DNA of 64,000 nucleotides from Desulfomicrobium orale DSM 12838. Lineage in GTDB: Bacteria; Desulfobacterota; Desulfovibrionia; Desulfovibrionales; Desulfomicrobiaceae. The stretch spans positions 1,550,001-1,614,000 of the forward strand of contig NZ_CP014230.1 of NCBI RefSeq assembly GCF_001553625.1, written 5' to 3'. Below the pieces are notes generated by a model. That model worked only from the letters and a program-made list of their open reading frames with translations. It searched no databases and was not told the origin of the DNA. Within the stretch, counting starts at the first letter, position 1; the number at the start of each line of letters is the position of its first letter. The position numbers and the translations under genes were made by a program. Of this stretch, positions 63,788 through 64,000 are shown one piece after another.

Positions 63788-64000
63788 TCCTGACTGTTTC
63801 CTCCGTGGATTTGTCCCCGCCGACAGCCAGAAAAAGCTGCCACAGTGCTTGGACTGCAAGCGCATAGCTCATCAGGCCAAAACCGGCAATACTTCCGGCG
63901 CAGTGCCGGGCGATAAGGCTTTTGTGGCGGAGCTCCGTGCTCCTGGCGTGAACATTGGTCAGGTGCACCTCCACGCAGGGAATTCTGATCCAGGCCAGGC
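63771..64000 (-). CDS. aroQ: 3-dehydroquinate dehydratase, type II (partial)
   Basis: Only the C-terminal about 75 residues are in the window; the rest lies past 64000. PCVEVHLTNVHARSTELRHKS matches the type II enzyme (the His and Arg in VEVHLTNVHAR bind substrate), followed by IAGFGLMSYALAVQAL. It makes 3-dehydroshikimate in the shikimate pathway. The tail is longer than usual, ending GGDKSTEETVRNASDK. It overlaps efp and is likely cotranscribed with it. Confidence 0.88.
   Translation of the reverse strand, partial: LAWIRIPCVEVHLTNVHARSTELRHKSLIARHCAGSIAGFGLMSYALAVQALWQLFLAVGGDKSTEETVRNASDK

Noticed and set aside
1-64000. tRNA, rRNA, CRISPR arrays, insertion sequences and phage genes
   Set aside because: I looked for T-loop-like motifs, regularly spaced repeats, transposase motifs and integrase or phage structural proteins in gaps and frames and found none.

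Overview
The window looks like chromosome from a GC-rich sulfate- or sulfite-reducing deltaproteobacterium, most likely order Desulfovibrionales. It carries the DsrMKJOP membrane complex, dissimilatory sulfite reductase genes dsrA-dsrB-dsrD with a linked cbiA-type amidase, and a complete rnf operon headed by a decaheme cytochrome c and ended by apbE. The genus cannot be fixed from sequence alone. No tRNA, rRNA, CRISPR array, phage or insertion sequence was seen.

Layout. 1-8.3 kb: housekeeping and envelope genes (partial HIT protein, EamA transporter, MarC, glycosyltransferase, a periplasmic protein, lpxK-rnr-tatD). 8.5-17.9 kb: small secreted Cys protein, hslO, sfsA, a receiver-less sigma-54 activator paired with a large TPR protein, amrB (Memo-like), a candidate standalone structured RNA, maf, and two unknown genes. 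18.3-28.1 kb: gnd, then the divergent rnf operon (decaheme cytochrome, rnfC, D, G, a flavodiiron protein, rnfE, A, B, apbE). 28.5-32.8 kb: a YdgA-like protein, and a leftward operon of a degenerate receiver, a TauE/SafE transporter and a membrane protein, preceded by a consensus sigma-54 promoter. 33.2-43.0 kb: hslV-hslU-argB rightward, converging on the leftward run lptD-mutL-hypothetical-purD-purE. 43.5-56.9 kb: the sulfite-reduction region. 57-64 kb: cbpA-cbpM-clpB chaperones converging on aroQ-efp-ftsK.

How the genes work together. DsrAB reduces sulfite, DsrD is its small partner, and the CbiA-like protein fits the amidated siroheme of Desulfovibrio-type sulfite reductases. DsrMKJOP links the menaquinone and periplasmic cytochrome pools to cytoplasmic sulfite reduction. 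Rnf with its decaheme cytochrome couples ferredoxin or NADH to ion gradients and periplasmic cytochromes. ApbE attaches FMN to RnfG and RnfD. dsrMKJOP and dsrABD lie within about 2.5 kb of each other, separated by a ferredoxin, a YkgJ-like protein, a small conserved protein and a TPR protein; an RsbRD_N-domain protein precedes dsrM. dsrC is not in the window.

The most unusual points are: the flavodiiron gene inside rnf, visibly more A/T-rich than its neighbours; the Glu-for-Asp pseudo-receiver behind a sigma-54 promoter next to a sulfite-exporter-like protein; the candidate noncoding RNA at about 15.68-15.87 kb; the inverted-repeat gap between dsrP and the ferredoxin; a cysteine-rich tail on RnfE; and a single-base frameshift in lptD.
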